64,000 bases of DNA from Mycolicibacterium confluentis (GCF_010729895.1 NZ_AP022612.1:2418001-2482000), one strand, 5' to 3'; positions 41,129 through 50,706 are shown, counted from the first letter of the stretch. The notes: generated by a model from the letters alone, not told the origin. Made by a program: numbers and translations.

Positions 41129-42832
41129 TCAGCTCCGTGTCGTGAAGGATTCGAGCTCATCGGCCGCTGCGATCAGTTGACGGGTGTACTCGAATTCAGG
41201 CGATGAGATCAGGTCGGCAGTCGGCTTATCCTCGAGAATCTCGCCGGAGTGAATCACCGCGGTCCGTTGCGCAATGCTGGTGATTACGCCGAGATCATGC
41301 GACACGAAGAGAAGAGCCAGTTGGAGCTCCTGGCTGAGTGTCTTCAACATCCGCAGGATCTTTGCCTGCACCGAGACGTCCAGTGCGGAGGTGATCTCAT
41401 CACAGATCAGGAGTTTCGGCTCCGCAGCCAGTGCTGAGGCGATCATCACCCGCTGCCGTTGACCGCCGGACAACTCGCGCGGCCGGCGTGCCGCCGCGGA
41501 GGCATCCAGCTCCACCAGATCGAGATAGCGTCGAACCTCGTCGGCGTTGGCGGCGCGCCGACCACCTCGCCTCAGCTGAATCGGACGACCGACGATCTCG
41601 TTCACCGTCAATGCGGGGTTCAAAGACAGCGTCGGATTCTGAAACACAACCTGAATCGAGCGCAGCTGCTCAGTGGAACGATCCTTGTAGCGCAACGGCA
41701 GATTCTGTCCGTCGAAGGTGATCGTTCCACCGTTCGCGTCCACGAGCCCACTGATGCAGCGGGTCAGCGTCGTCTTACCGCTGCCTGATTGGCCCGCGAT
41801 GGCGACCCGCTCGCCCACCCCGATCCGCAGATCTACGTTCCGCAGGATGGGCACGTAGGTTCCCCGGGATCGGTATCCGGCCTGCAGGCCCTGCACAGTC
41901 AGGACATCGCCTTGACTGTGCAGCTGGGTATCGGCCGCCGCTCCCCTGCCCTGCGGTTGCGCAGGGCCGGTGACCGAGACGGTGCTAGGCGGGCGGGACG
42001 CCACGGGCTCAGGTGCATCGATCCGGGCTCGGTGGCTGGGAATCGCGGCGACCAGGCTCTTGGTGTACTCGTGCTGAGGGTCCTGAAGCACAGTCCGAGC
42101 ATCGCCGGTCTCCACGATGCGACCCCGATGCATGACACACACGCGGTCCGCCAGATCTGCGACCACGCGGAGATCGTGCGAGACGTACACCATCGCGACG
42201 CCCAGTTCGTCTCTCAGCGAGCGGATTTCACGCACGATGAGGGCCTGTGTCAGCAGGTCCAGTCCGGTGGTCGGCTCATCGAACACAACTGCCCCAGGCC
42301 GCGCGGCAAGTGCTGCACCGATGGCAAGACGCTGCTGTTGACCACCGGAGAGCTGATGCGGAAACCGCCTGATGAAGTCGCGGTCGGTGGGCAGGTCGAC
42401 GCGGCTCAGCGCAGCACCGATGCCTGACGAACTCTGGTCGCGGCCCGCATGTGCGGCCAGCATCGAGTTGATCAGCTTGGCGACCCGCATCGAAGGATTC
42501 AGGGCAGACGGCGGGTCCTGGGGGACGTAGGCGATCTCCAGACCGCGCACCGCCCGCAGCTGTGCCGGTGTCAGCTCGAGCAGATTCCTTCCGGAGACTT
42601 CGACACGGCCGGCGAGCGTCACGCCGGGGGTTGCATAGCCCAGCAACGCCAGAGACGTCGTGGTCTTACCGCTGCCGGACTCTCCGATGATTCCCAGGAT
42701 CTCACCCGGTGCCACCGAGAACGACACGTCCTCGACGATCTTCGTGCCGTCGTCGAGTTCGGCGGTCAACCCCGCGACGTTGATGAATGCAGTGCCTGTC
42801 TTCGCCGGGGAGGTCAATGATTCCGCCGTCAC
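41129..42832 (-). CDS. Dipeptide/opine-type ABC transporter, fused double ATPase
   Basis: A 567-residue protein fusing the two ATPase subunits of a Dpp/Opp-type importer (DppD-DppF order, as in GsiA). Domain one has Walker A GESGSGKTTT near residue 54, signature LSGGQQQRLAIGAAL near 166 and Walker B VVFDEPTTGLD near 187. Domain two has Walker A GQSGSGKTTL near 350, signature LSGGQRQRVMIASAL near 460 and Walker B LICDEITSALD near 480. It powers uptake through permeases at 42829 and 43653. The start overlaps the permease stop (ATGA-like). Confidence 0.95.
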   Translation of the reverse strand: MTAESLTSPAKTGTAFINVAGLTAELDDGTKIVEDVSFSVAPGEILGIIGESGSGKTTTSLALLGYATPGVTLAGRVEVSGRNLLELTPAQLRAVRGLEIAYVPQDPPSALNPSMRVAKLINSMLAAHAGRDQSSSGIGAALSRVDLPTDRDFIRRFPHQLSGGQQQRLAIGAALAARPGAVVFDEPTTGLDLLTQALIVREIRSLRDELGVAMVYVSHDLRVVADLADRVCVMHRGRIVETGDARTVLQDPQHEYTKSLVAAIPSHRARIDAPEPVASRPPSTVSVTGPAQPQGRGAAADTQLHSQGDVLTVQGLQAGYRSRGTYVPILRNVDLRIGVGERVAIAGQSGSGKTTLTRCISGLVDANGGTITFDGQNLPLRYKDRSTEQLRSIQVVFQNPTLSLNPALTVNEIVGRPIQLRRGGRRAANADEVRRYLDLVELDASAAARRPRELSGGQRQRVMIASALAAEPKLLICDEITSALDVSVQAKILRMLKTLSQELQLALLFVSHDLGVITSIAQRTAVIHSGEILEDKPTADLISSPEFEYTRQLIAAADELESFTTRS

Positions 42833-43656
42833 GACTTCGTCCTATCCGCGCGTACGCCAGAGCGTTTCAGTGTGTTGCGACGACGTGTTCGCGCCGCTCG
42901 ATCGCCGGCGAGGTTGACGCCGAAGATGAACAGGCCGATCAGCACCGCAGGGGCCAAGGTTGCCAGTGGCTGGATGGACAACCCGATCCGATTCTCGGAC
43001 ACCATGAGTGCCCAGTTCGACGACGGCGGGGTCTCACCGAGGCCGAGGAACGTCGCGCCGGCGATGAGGAGAATCGAGGACGCGGTGCGAGTCCCGAAGT
43101 CGGCGGCCAGCGTAGGCATGACGTTCGGCCACACGTCCCGACGGGCTATCGCGAACGTACGCTCACCTCTCAGCCAGGAGGCGTCGACATAGCTCGAGAG
43201 CACGACGTCACTCGCGCTTGCGCGGGCAAGCCTGCACACCTGCGGGAAGTGGCCGATGATCACCGCCACGACGACGACGGTCACGCCCTTTCCCGCGCTC
43301 GTTGCCAGCAGCAGCAGCAACAGGATCGGCGGAAACGCAAGGACGACGTCGTTGAGCCAGGTCATGACCCGTTCGGCACCACCACCGCGCAACGCCATGA
43401 AGACGCCCACCGGAGCGGCCAGCAGGTAGGAGACGGCGGTGGCGACGACTCCTGTGACGATCAATCCGAGTCCGCCGTAGAGCACCCGGGACCACACGTC
43501 GCGTCCCAGCGCATCCAGGCCGAGCAGCCCGATCTGGGAACTGTAGGGGGTGCCCACCACCTCGGTGGGCGAATACGGCGCGATGAAGCGGCCGAAGACT
43601 GCAAACAGGAGGATTCCGGTCAGGATGACGAGCCCGACTTTGCGCTGAGTGGTCAT
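42829..43656 (-). CDS. ABC transporter permease, DppC type
   Basis: A 275-residue permease with about six membrane helices. It starts with the short cytosolic TTQRKVGLV and a first helix LILTGILLFAVFG. The EAA-like coupling loop reads ASDVVLSSYVDASWLRGERTFAIARRDVWPN near residues 160-190. GLDALGRDVWSRVLYG near 52 is the standard DppC signature. ATG at 43656 overlaps the DppB stop by ATGA. Second channel subunit of the island's importer. Confidence 0.95.
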   Translation of the reverse strand: MTTQRKVGLVILTGILLFAVFGRFIAPYSPTEVVGTPYSSQIGLLGLDALGRDVWSRVLYGGLGLIVTGVVATAVSYLLAAPVGVFMALRGGGAERVMTWLNDVVLAFPPILLLLLLATSAGKGVTVVVVAVIIGHFPQVCRLARASASDVVLSSYVDASWLRGERTFAIARRDVWPNVMPTLAADFGTRTASSILLIAGATFLGLGETPPSSNWALMVSENRIGLSIQPLATLAPAVLIGLFIFGVNLAGDRAARTRRRNTLKRSGVRADRTKS

Positions 43657-44711
43657 CGCTGTCCCCACCGCCGCGGGGTCACCAGGACGATCAGGGCGTC
43701 GTTCAGGGTGTTGACCACGATGTAGACAGCTGCGATCAGCGCTGTCACACCCAGAATGACCGGGAAGTCCCGCTGCAGAGTCGCATTCACGGCCATCAAT
43801 CCGATTCCCGGGTACTGGAACACGGTCTCCACCAGAACCACTCCACCCACCAGATAGACAAGGATGAACGAGATGCTCTGTATGCAGGGCGCCAGTGAAT
43901 TGCGGAGCGCGTACTTGAAGACAATGTCACGCTCCTTGACGCCGTTCAGCCTGGCCATCTTCACGTACTCAGACGACATCGCCTCAGCAACGCCGGCCCG
44001 CACGATGCGCAGCGCGTAACCCATGTTCACCAAAACCATTGTGAGGACCGGTAGTACGAGGACACGTGGATCGGCGAGCGGACTGCCGTTCGCCGGGAAC
44101 ACCGAGATCGCCGGAATCACGCCGTTGCTCTGCACACCAATCAGATAGGCCAGCAGCGCGCCCAGGGTGAACTCGGGCATCGAAAGGAACCCCAGAGTCG
44201 ACGTTGAGATGATCCGATCAACGCGAGACCCGGGCGAGGCGCCAGCGTAGGCGCCGAGCACCAGCGCTGCCGGTACGAGCAGCAGTAGCGCGCACCCTGC
44301 CAGGATCAACGAATTCGAGATACGTGGCGCAAGAATCGATGTCACTGACTCCTGGGAGACCAGAGACTTGCCGAAGTCACCGGACAACACGCCCGTCAAC
44401 CAGTTCCAATAACGCTCCAGCAGGGGCTGATTGAGCCCCAGCGACTCCCGGATCGCAGCGATCCGCTCGGGTGAGGCGCTGCGGCCCAGCACCGCGCTGA
44501 CGGGGTCCCCCGGCAGCAGAGCGGCGGCGAAGAAGGCGAGTGTGAGGACCGTGAACAGCAGCGCGATCCCAGCGCCCACACGCTTGGCTATCACCACTCC
44601 GACGGCGATCCAGGGTCTCTGCTGCAGCATCGCCGACACCCGTGCTGCAATTGATCGCTCATCACTGACTTCGTTCGAACTCGTCGGACTCAGCCCGACA
44701 TCAAGACTCAT
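43653..44711 (-). CDS. ABC transporter permease, DppB type
   Basis: A 352-residue permease. A polar N-terminal tail of about 45 residues precedes the first helix (GAGIALLFTVLTLAFFAAALLPGDP), which is longer than usual for DppB. RESLGLNQPLLERYWNWLTGVLSGDFGKSL is the family's periplasmic signature, and the coupling loop is VRAGVAEAMSSEYVKMARLNGVKE. The C-terminal helices include FQYPGIGLMAVNATLQRDFPVI. It forms the channel with the DppC-type subunit at 42829. The 209 bp between it and the flavin reductase hold nothing I can identify. Confidence 0.95.
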   Translation of the reverse strand: MSLDVGLSPTSSNEVSDERSIAARVSAMLQQRPWIAVGVVIAKRVGAGIALLFTVLTLAFFAAALLPGDPVSAVLGRSASPERIAAIRESLGLNQPLLERYWNWLTGVLSGDFGKSLVSQESVTSILAPRISNSLILAGCALLLLVPAALVLGAYAGASPGSRVDRIISTSTLGFLSMPEFTLGALLAYLIGVQSNGVIPAISVFPANGSPLADPRVLVLPVLTMVLVNMGYALRIVRAGVAEAMSSEYVKMARLNGVKERDIVFKYALRNSLAPCIQSISFILVYLVGGVVLVETVFQYPGIGLMAVNATLQRDFPVILGVTALIAAVYIVVNTLNDALIVLVTPRRWGQR

Positions 44712-44920
44712 CGAATGGCTCCTTCAACACAAAGCGGTCGAGCACACAGTCGTGGCGGCCCCGCCCACGACTGTGTTCCTCCTGCGAGCACGTCACCGAT
44801 CCACACGCTGGCGGTCCCGCTGCCGTACAGCGCGCTCACAGACACCGGCGAACAGTACGGGACGGATGACCCGGGCACAGCGCGTGCTTCGGGTCATGCG
44901 CCGATCGTCGTGGTGGCCGG

Positions 44921-45448
44921 TCATGAATCGCCGGAGTTCGCGGACGGACTCCCTGCGCTTAACGCGTAGCCTCCGCGGTGGTACAGCAGTGCCTCCCGCG
45001 CTTGCCGCTCGGAGTGGAAATCGAGGACCCGTCCAACGACCAGATGATGGTCTCCGATCGTGTATTCGGCTTCGAGGCGACAGTCGATCCATCCGAGCAC
45101 ACCGGACAGGACTGGGTTTCCACCAGGGCTCGGGGTCCAGTCCACACCAGCCCACTTGTCGTCGGCCCTCCGGGCAAAGTTGCTCGAGAGGTCGTGTTGC
45201 CCCGCGGCCAGGACATTGCAGCAGAACGACCCGTGCTCACGGATGCGGGGGTAGCTCACCGAGGTGATGCTGGGAGCGAACGCGATGTACGGCGGGTCCA
45301 ACGACAGTGACAGAAAAGACTGGCACGTCATGCCAACGGGGTCGTCGGCATCAGCGGTGACAACCACGATCCCTGAGGGGAAGACACCCATGATGTCGCG
45401 CAACTCTCGTTGGTCGAACGACCGACCGGCTTCTCGTTGTTCAGTCAC
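44921..45448 (-). CDS. Flavin reductase family protein (HpaC/DIM6-type)
   Basis: A 175-residue flavin reductase. The FMN-binding split-barrel motifs are IMGVFPSGIVVVTA near residue 18, PVGMTCQSFLSLSLDPPYIAF near 37, and FCCNVLAAGQHDLSSNFARR near 74. GDHHLVVGRV near 132 carries the conserved histidines. It supplies reduced flavin (FMNH2 or FADH2) to a two-component monooxygenase, here almost certainly the LLM enzyme at 46005. The GTG start lies inside the stop region of the next upstream gene (8-base overlap). Confidence 0.9.
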   Translation of the reverse strand: MTEQREAGRSFDQRELRDIMGVFPSGIVVVTADADDPVGMTCQSFLSLSLDPPYIAFAPSITSVSYPRIREHGSFCCNVLAAGQHDLSSNFARRADDKWAGVDWTPSPGGNPVLSGVLGWIDCRLEAEYTIGDHHLVVGRVLDFHSERQAREALLYHRGGYALSAGSPSANSGDS

Positions 45449-45965
45449 CGGCGGAGAGGTTTCGGGCCATGAGGTTCATCGCGGCGATCCCGTGCGCATT
45501 GCTGGTCATCCACTCCTCGATCAGGTCGTCGAGGTGATCGAGTTGACTTGTAGCGACCGGAAATGCTGCCGTCGCCACCGTCGCGCCGAGTTCGACCAGC
45601 ACGGGACGCAGTTGTGTCTCCGCGGCTAGATAGTGCCGGTCAGACCCGATGGTCATCAGCGGAACTGCGAAGACGCCCGCCAGATCACCGGCCCCGTAAT
45701 GGTCTAGGAATGCCTTCAGCAGGCCGGTGAAGCTGGCCTTGTACGTCGGGGTCGCGACGACGACCACATCGGCATCGAGCACCCGATGCTTCGCGTCGAG
45801 CACCTTCGTGGAGCTGAAATCGAATACTTCAGACGCAATCTCGCTGAGTTCGAGGGTGTGGGGATCGCTGTCACCGAGTTTCTCGGCCAGACGTCTGGCC
45901 GCGGCCACGGTCCGTGACCCCGGCTGGGGGTTCCCGCTCACGATCGAGACCTTCAACGCGCTCAT
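45441..45965 (-). CDS. NADPH-dependent FMN reductase (SsuE/MsuE-like)
   Basis: A 174-residue flavodoxin-like reductase. VSIVSGNPQPGSRTVAAARRLAEKL at the N-terminus is the phosphate-binding loop, VVVVATPTYKASFTGLLKAFLDHY near residue 69 is the family signature, and GSDRHYLAAETQLRPVLVELGA near 107 follows. SsuE/MsuE enzymes feed FMNH2 to alkanesulfonate-type LLM monooxygenases, which suits the enzyme encoded at 46005. Two dissimilar reductases for one monooxygenase in one operon is unusual. Confidence 0.9.
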   Translation of the reverse strand: MSALKVSIVSGNPQPGSRTVAAARRLAEKLGDSDPHTLELSEIASEVFDFSSTKVLDAKHRVLDADVVVVATPTYKASFTGLLKAFLDHYGAGDLAGVFAVPLMTIGSDRHYLAAETQLRPVLVELGATVATAAFPVATSQLDHLDDLIEEWMTSNAHGIAAMNLMARNLSAGD

Positions 45966-46004
45966 CGGGGCATCCTTCCTGGTGTTGTCGAATCGACGGT
46001 TCTG

Positions 46005-47309
46005 TCAGAACGCACGCAGGTTGTCCCGGAGAAACTCGTGGCCATACTCGGTCCTGACCCGACCGCGACGTTGCAGCGCGGGCACCAACCCCTCCGTCAC
46101 CTCGGCCACGAATCGGCGGTTCAGGCTGTTGGAGCCGGTGTAGATCAGGAACCCATCGCCACCGACCTCGTCGACGATCTCCCCCATCCGGTCAGCAACC
46201 TCGTCGGGTGTGCCCACCAGCTCGACGCGAGGCGAGAGGTAGTCGATCGCCAGCTCGCGCAACGTCTTTCCGCTTCCACGCTGCAGAAACATCTCCAGGG
46301 CGGACTGTTCGCCGTCGGTCGTGAGGTCCTGTGGCGGCACCTCGTCGAGCGGGAACTGTGAGAAGTCGATGTCGGTCGTGAAGGAGAACTGCGCCAAGAT
46401 GTTCTCCACCGCGCGATCACTGGTGATGTTCCGCCGGTTAGCCGCCACCGCCTCCTCGGTGGTGGCCCCCAGGACCGGCATCATGATGAACAGGATCTTG
46501 ATCTCGTCGGGGTTTCGACCGTGCGCGGCGGCACGGGCACGCACATCGTCGCGGAACTTGCGCATGTCCTCGATGCTGCCCGGGTTGGCGACGATCGAAT
46601 CTGCGTACTTGGCCGCGAAGTCACGGCCTTTGGGTGAGCCACCTGCCTGCACGAACACCGGCTGCCCATTGGGCGGACGAACAGTGGTGAGCGGACCCTT
46701 CGAACGGAAGTACTCGCCATCGTGATCCACCGCGCGCACGCTGCCCGGCGCAAAGTACGCACCGGTCTCGCGATCACGGACGATGTTGTCGGCATCCCAG
46801 GAGTTCCACAGTTCACGCACCAGATCGATGTACTCGTGGGCGATGTCGTAACGCTTGTCGTGGGGCGGCAGCTTGTCCATGCCGAAGTTCAGTGCGGCCT
46901 GATTCTGCGCGGACGTCACGATGTTCCAGCCGAATCGCCCCTTGGCGATGTGGTCCACCGTGGCCACCGTTCGAGCCAGCATGTAGGGCGGATAGAAAGC
47001 CGTGGACATGGTTGCGATGATTCCGAGCCGCGACGTGGCAGCTGCGATGACGGCCGCGAGCGGAACCGGATCATGCTTGGGTGCCCACAGGGCGTGCTTG
47101 AGATAGGTGTCAAAGGAGCGGCCGTAGGCATCGGGAACGCTGACAGTGTCCTCGAACATCATGTAGTCGAAGCCGGCGCGCTCCAACGACTGCGCCATCT
47201 CGACATAGAACTTTCCGTCCCACGGCTCATCTGGCGGCGAGAACGGTCCGGTGAAGTCGTTGGCGACGAATCCAACGAACCAGCCCAGGTGAAACTTCTT
47301 GGGAGACAA
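46005..47309 (-). CDS. NtaA/SnaA/DszA-type LLM flavin-dependent monooxygenase
   Basis: A 434-residue flavin monooxygenase of the nitrilotriacetate monooxygenase group. Family marks are FHLGWFVGFVANDFTGPF at the N-terminus, DYMMFEDTVSVPDAYG near residue 50, the long RFGWNIVTSAQNQAALNFG near 125, and PVFVQAGGSPKGRDFAAKYADSI near 215. Relatives cleave C-N bonds (NTA, EDTA), C-S bonds (dibenzothiophene sulfone, sulfonates) or hydroxylate. The start is a TTG at 47309 behind AAAGGATAACGAC; no ATG or GTG fits the conserved N-terminus. It is transcribed with two flavin reductases, an amidase and an ABC importer. Confidence 0.85.
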   Translation of the reverse strand: MSPKKFHLGWFVGFVANDFTGPFSPPDEPWDGKFYVEMAQSLERAGFDYMMFEDTVSVPDAYGRSFDTYLKHALWAPKHDPVPLAAVIAAATSRLGIIATMSTAFYPPYMLARTVATVDHIAKGRFGWNIVTSAQNQAALNFGMDKLPPHDKRYDIAHEYIDLVRELWNSWDADNIVRDRETGAYFAPGSVRAVDHDGEYFRSKGPLTTVRPPNGQPVFVQAGGSPKGRDFAAKYADSIVANPGSIEDMRKFRDDVRARAAAHGRNPDEIKILFIMMPVLGATTEEAVAANRRNITSDRAVENILAQFSFTTDIDFSQFPLDEVPPQDLTTDGEQSALEMFLQRGSGKTLRELAIDYLSPRVELVGTPDEVADRMGEIVDEVGGDGFLIYTGSNSLNRRFVAEVTEGLVPALQRRGRVRTEYGHEFLRDNLRAF

Positions 47310-47373
47310 GTCGTTATCCTTTCGATCGTGCTGATGAGTTTGCAGCTTGTTCGCGCAGCGGCGGCCTGTCGGC

Positions 47374-48846
47374 TCAGCTGAAAGTCGGTCGGCCGGAACT
47401 GTCGCTGTAGCGGCTGCGGCTGCGGTCGAGAGCGGCGGCAGCGGCCAGGGAGTCGATGTCCTGATAGGGCCGGCCGACGAACTGAGCGCTCGTCGGCATC
47501 CCGTTCGCATCGAATCCGGTCGGGACCGCCGTCGACGGGCAGCGGCCGAGAATATTGAACGGTCCGGTCATCAGGCCGTCGCGCTCGACGTTGCTGGCGA
47601 CCTTGCCGTTGATGGTCGGGCCGCGGTCAACATACGACTGACCCGCGTCGAGTGCGATGGTGGCCAACGTGGGGCACAGCAGAATTCGATACTGCTCGAA
47701 TACTCGCGACAGTGGCCGGTAGAACTGCGCTTCGGCTTCGTAGGTTTCGGCCATCGTCATGGCGGCCGCTCCGGCGGTCGACCGCTCGATGAAGTCGAGC
47801 GTGTAGTCGTTGAGCAGGTCGGCGTTGTCCACCGCATGGCGAGCGGCTGCCGCGCCGGCGATGTGACCGAAGTGCGCGTCCAGCATGGCCTTGATCTGCC
47901 CGCGTGTCCAGGGCAGTTCGATCTCATCGACGATGAACCCGAGCTGGCGAAGCTGCTCGGCCTCGGCCCGAAGGTTGTCCTCGATGGCCTGCTCGATCTC
48001 GTAGTCGCCCAGGTTGACACACAACGCCACTCGCCAGCCGGTCACGTCGGGAAGCCGGGCGGGCATGTCCAGTGTCGGCGCGAGGGTGGCGATATCGTCT
48101 GGATGGTGTCCCTGCATGATGCCGAAGAGCAGCGCGGCGTCGTCGACTGTCCTGGCCAAGGGGCCGTTCTGGCAGTAGTGGTCCAGGTTCCATGGCGGTA
48201 CGTCGGGAACTCGGCCGTACGAGGGTTTGAAGCCGACGACTCCGCAGAACGCGGCGGGGATGCGGATGGAACCGCCAATGTCCGATCCCGTCGCCAGCGT
48301 GGTGGTTCCGGCCGCCAGCGCGGCACCCGAGCCTCCGGACGAGCCACCTGCCGACTTGGTGAAATCCCACGGCGTCGGGGTCAGGCCCCACATCCGCGAC
48401 TGGGTGAATGGCGCACAACAGAACTCGGGTGTGGTCGTCCGTGCATGCATGATGCCGCCGGCATCGAAGATGCGCTGGGCCAGGGGCGCGGTCTCCGTCG
48501 CGATATGGCCGGCGTGGGTCAGGGAACCTTCCGTGTGTGAAAGTCCTTGTATTGGGACTTCCTCCTTGATGGCGACGGCAAGACCCTCCAGCGGTCGAGC
48601 CCTGTGTCCGTCACCCGCGTATGCATCTGCCGCGCGGCGAGCCATTTCAAGAGCATCGTCGAAGAACGTCTCAGCGAATGCGTTGATCTGGGGTTCGAGC
48701 TGCTCGGCCCGGTCAATCAGGGCCTGCATGAGTTCGACGGGAGAAAGCTCCTTGGCGCGAAACAGTTCCAATGCGTCCGCAGCAGAGATATAGGCCAGGT
48801 CCTCGACCGTGGTGATGTCGGTACTGCGACCGATAATCGATGTCAT
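47374..48846 (-). CDS. Amidase (amidase signature family)
   Basis: A 490-residue amidase-signature hydrolase. The Ser-cisSer-Lys triad is visible: lysine in AVAIKEEVPIQG near residue 90, the cis-serine in KSAGGSSGGSGAALAAG near 168, and the nucleophile serine in LATGSDIGGSIRIPA near 190. It hydrolyses a carboxamide to acid and ammonia or amine. ATG at 48846 has GAAAGG upstream; a longer frame to 49203 is not supported. It sits between the binding-protein gene and the LLM monooxygenase, suggesting it removes an amide from the imported compound. Confidence 0.9.
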   Translation of the reverse strand: MTSIIGRSTDITTVEDLAYISAADALELFRAKELSPVELMQALIDRAEQLEPQINAFAETFFDDALEMARRAADAYAGDGHRARPLEGLAVAIKEEVPIQGLSHTEGSLTHAGHIATETAPLAQRIFDAGGIMHARTTTPEFCCAPFTQSRMWGLTPTPWDFTKSAGGSSGGSGAALAAGTTTLATGSDIGGSIRIPAAFCGVVGFKPSYGRVPDVPPWNLDHYCQNGPLARTVDDAALLFGIMQGHHPDDIATLAPTLDMPARLPDVTGWRVALCVNLGDYEIEQAIEDNLRAEAEQLRQLGFIVDEIELPWTRGQIKAMLDAHFGHIAGAAAARHAVDNADLLNDYTLDFIERSTAGAAAMTMAETYEAEAQFYRPLSRVFEQYRILLCPTLATIALDAGQSYVDRGPTINGKVASNVERDGLMTGPFNILGRCPSTAVPTGFDANGMPTSAQFVGRPYQDIDSLAAAAALDRSRSRYSDSSGRPTFS

Positions 48847-48962
48847 TGCATAGCCTTTCACCGCCCTGGGCGGCCGATAAAGTTCAACCAACTGCTGATC
48901 TGCCGCTGTCGCAGCACTGGCAACGAAGTGCTGAGCACCCGGTGACCGGGACAGGGGAGAGC

Positions 48963-49005
48963 GATCGGCAGTGGCGCCCCCAGCACGAGGGCGCCACTGC
49001 CGATC
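48963..49005 (-). terminator. Strong hairpin after the binding-protein gene
   Basis: Perfect 17-bp arms (48963-48979 and 48989-49005) flank a 9-base loop, immediately after the stop of the SBP gene at 49010 and before the amidase. No U-tract follows, which is normal for mycobacteria. It may act as a partial terminator or a 3' stabiliser, leaving the binding protein more abundant than the downstream gene products. Confidence 0.75.
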
Positions 49006-49009
49006 CGGG

Positions 49010-50581
49010 TCACTGATCCAACCAGACCTCGTTGAGTCCGGCCATCCTGAATCCGACCTGCTTGCCGCCGGCATAGGCGTCGAGCCCCTGCACCTTGCCG
49101 GCGTGCGCAGTGAGGAAGTCGCCGTATCCCCAGACGATGTAGATGTGCTCCTGCTGAATCTGCTTGGCGAGTTCGGCGTAGGCGGCGTTTCGTGCGTCGG
49201 CATCCATCAGCGCCTGTGCTTCGAAGAAGGCCCGGTCGAATTCGGGGTTGGCGAAGCCGACCTCGTCGAAGAACGCGCCGTTGAGCATCGTCATCCGGGC
49301 CAGGTACTCGAAGGATGCACCCAGCCATGCGGTCATGCCGAAGTCCCAGGACAGGTATCCGGCATCGGGATTGAACACGTCCTGACCGGGAACGGTGCTG
49401 AAGTCAATCGTGATCCCGGCCGCCTTGGCGGACTCTTGGAAGACCTGGGCGCACTCGACCATTCCCGGCCCGCCCGGACCAAGGTGCAGTGTGATGCTGG
49501 GATTGTTGATCCCCGCTTTGGCGAGCACGGACTTGGCGCGCTCCGGGTCGTAGCTGATCGTCTCGGCGTCCTTGGGGAAGGACGGGAAGTTCACTCCGAA
49601 GAGGTCCGAGGCGACCGTACCCTTGCCCTGCAGAGCGACATCGACACACTTCTGCCGGTCGATGGCCAGCGACAGTGCCTCACGAAGCGCCGGCTGGTTG
49701 GTGGGCGCCGAGTCGGCGCGCATGTAGAAGTTCGACGCTGCCGCACCAGTCTTCGCGGCCACGGAGACACCGGCCTGTTCGAACGCCGCCACGGACGTCG
49801 GCGACACGTCGACGGAGACATCGACAGCACCGGAGAGTACGGCGTTGACGCGCGCGGTCTCATCGCTCATCGGCATCACCACGAGTTCGTCGAGGTGCGC
49901 CTTCGTGCCCCAGTAGTCGTCGTTGCGAACGAAGACGCTGCGATCACCGCGCGTCCATGACTTGAACTTGAACGGACCGGTTCCGACTGGCGCTTCGAAG
50001 TTCTCGGTGCCCGACTTGACGATCGATGTCGACGGGTCGACGAAGAACGACGGGAAGTCTCCGGCGGGCTTCTTCAGTTGGAAGACGATGGTGTGATCGT
50101 CGACCTTCTCAGTCCGGTCGAAGTCGACAACCGAGAGGGTGGCGGCCGCGGCAGCGCCTGAGTCCACAACCCGGCGAAGCGAATACAGCACGTCTGCGGC
50201 CGTGAGCGGTGTGCCGTCATGGAACTTGACGTTCTCACGAACCGACATCGTCCACTCGGTGCCGTCTTCGTTGGGGGTGAACTCGGACGCGAGCAGCATC
50301 TGGGGGCTGCCGTCCTGGCCCAGTTCGACGAGCTGATCGTAGAGTGCGCCGAGCCTGGTCTGGTCGGGCGTGTTCGCCCATTTGGTGGGGTCGAGGGTCT
50401 CGGTCTGTCCCCCGCCGATCGCGGCGAGCGTGAGCGTGCCGCCGTCCTTTGGAGTTCCCGTCGACTGCTGCCCGGAGTCCTGTGCCGGGGTACCGCAAGC
50501 CGGTACCAACACCAGGATCGCCGCGGCCGCGATGAGGCTGCGTGCCCACGGCTTATGGACCAGTGGCTGAATCTTCTTCAC
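49010..50581 (-). CDS. Dipeptide/opine-type ABC substrate-binding lipoprotein
   Basis: A 523-residue SBP_bac_5 (cluster C) binding protein. The signal peptide (SLIAAAAILVLVPAC) ends in the lipobox VPAC, cysteine near residue 28. Family features are DPTKWANTPDQTRLGALYDQL near 60, SVRENVKFHDGTPLTAADVLYSL near 115, and GTGPFKFKSWTRGD near 180. Such proteins bind peptides, opines, sugar oligomers or nickel complexes. GTG at 50581 follows AAAGGCAGGTCC. First gene of the minus-strand catabolic operon, divergent from the aldehyde dehydrogenase with an operator-like palindrome between. Confidence 0.9.
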   Translation of the reverse strand: MKKIQPLVHKPWARSLIAAAAILVLVPACGTPAQDSGQQSTGTPKDGGTLTLAAIGGGQTETLDPTKWANTPDQTRLGALYDQLVELGQDGSPQMLLASEFTPNEDGTEWTMSVRENVKFHDGTPLTAADVLYSLRRVVDSGAAAAATLSVVDFDRTEKVDDHTIVFQLKKPAGDFPSFFVDPSTSIVKSGTENFEAPVGTGPFKFKSWTRGDRSVFVRNDDYWGTKAHLDELVVMPMSDETARVNAVLSGAVDVSVDVSPTSVAAFEQAGVSVAAKTGAAASNFYMRADSAPTNQPALREALSLAIDRQKCVDVALQGKGTVASDLFGVNFPSFPKDAETISYDPERAKSVLAKAGINNPSITLHLGPGGPGMVECAQVFQESAKAAGITIDFSTVPGQDVFNPDAGYLSWDFGMTAWLGASFEYLARMTMLNGAFFDEVGFANPEFDRAFFEAQALMDADARNAAYAELAKQIQQEHIYIVWGYGDFLTAHAGKVQGLDAYAGGKQVGFRMAGLNEVWLDQ

Positions 50582-50687
50582 GGACCTGCCTTTCCGATTT
50601 TTCGGTGTCGCGCAACGCAGAAGCCTTGCGCCCTGCCTTTCTTGACTTGCAGCGCACACTATCAGTACCTTCCGAAATTGAGAACGG

Positions 50688-50706
50688 TTGTACGAAATAT
50701 CGACAA
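50688..50706. promoter_or_regulatory. IclR-type operator 1 (SBP/ALDH divergent promoter)
   Basis: TTGTACGAAATATCGACAA at 50688-50706 is a 19-bp imperfect palindrome with TTGT...ACAA ends. Its reverse complement matches the site at 54127-54145 in 16 of 19 positions. It lies between the binding-protein and aldehyde dehydrogenase genes and is probably bound by the IclR protein at 53261. Confidence 0.65.
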
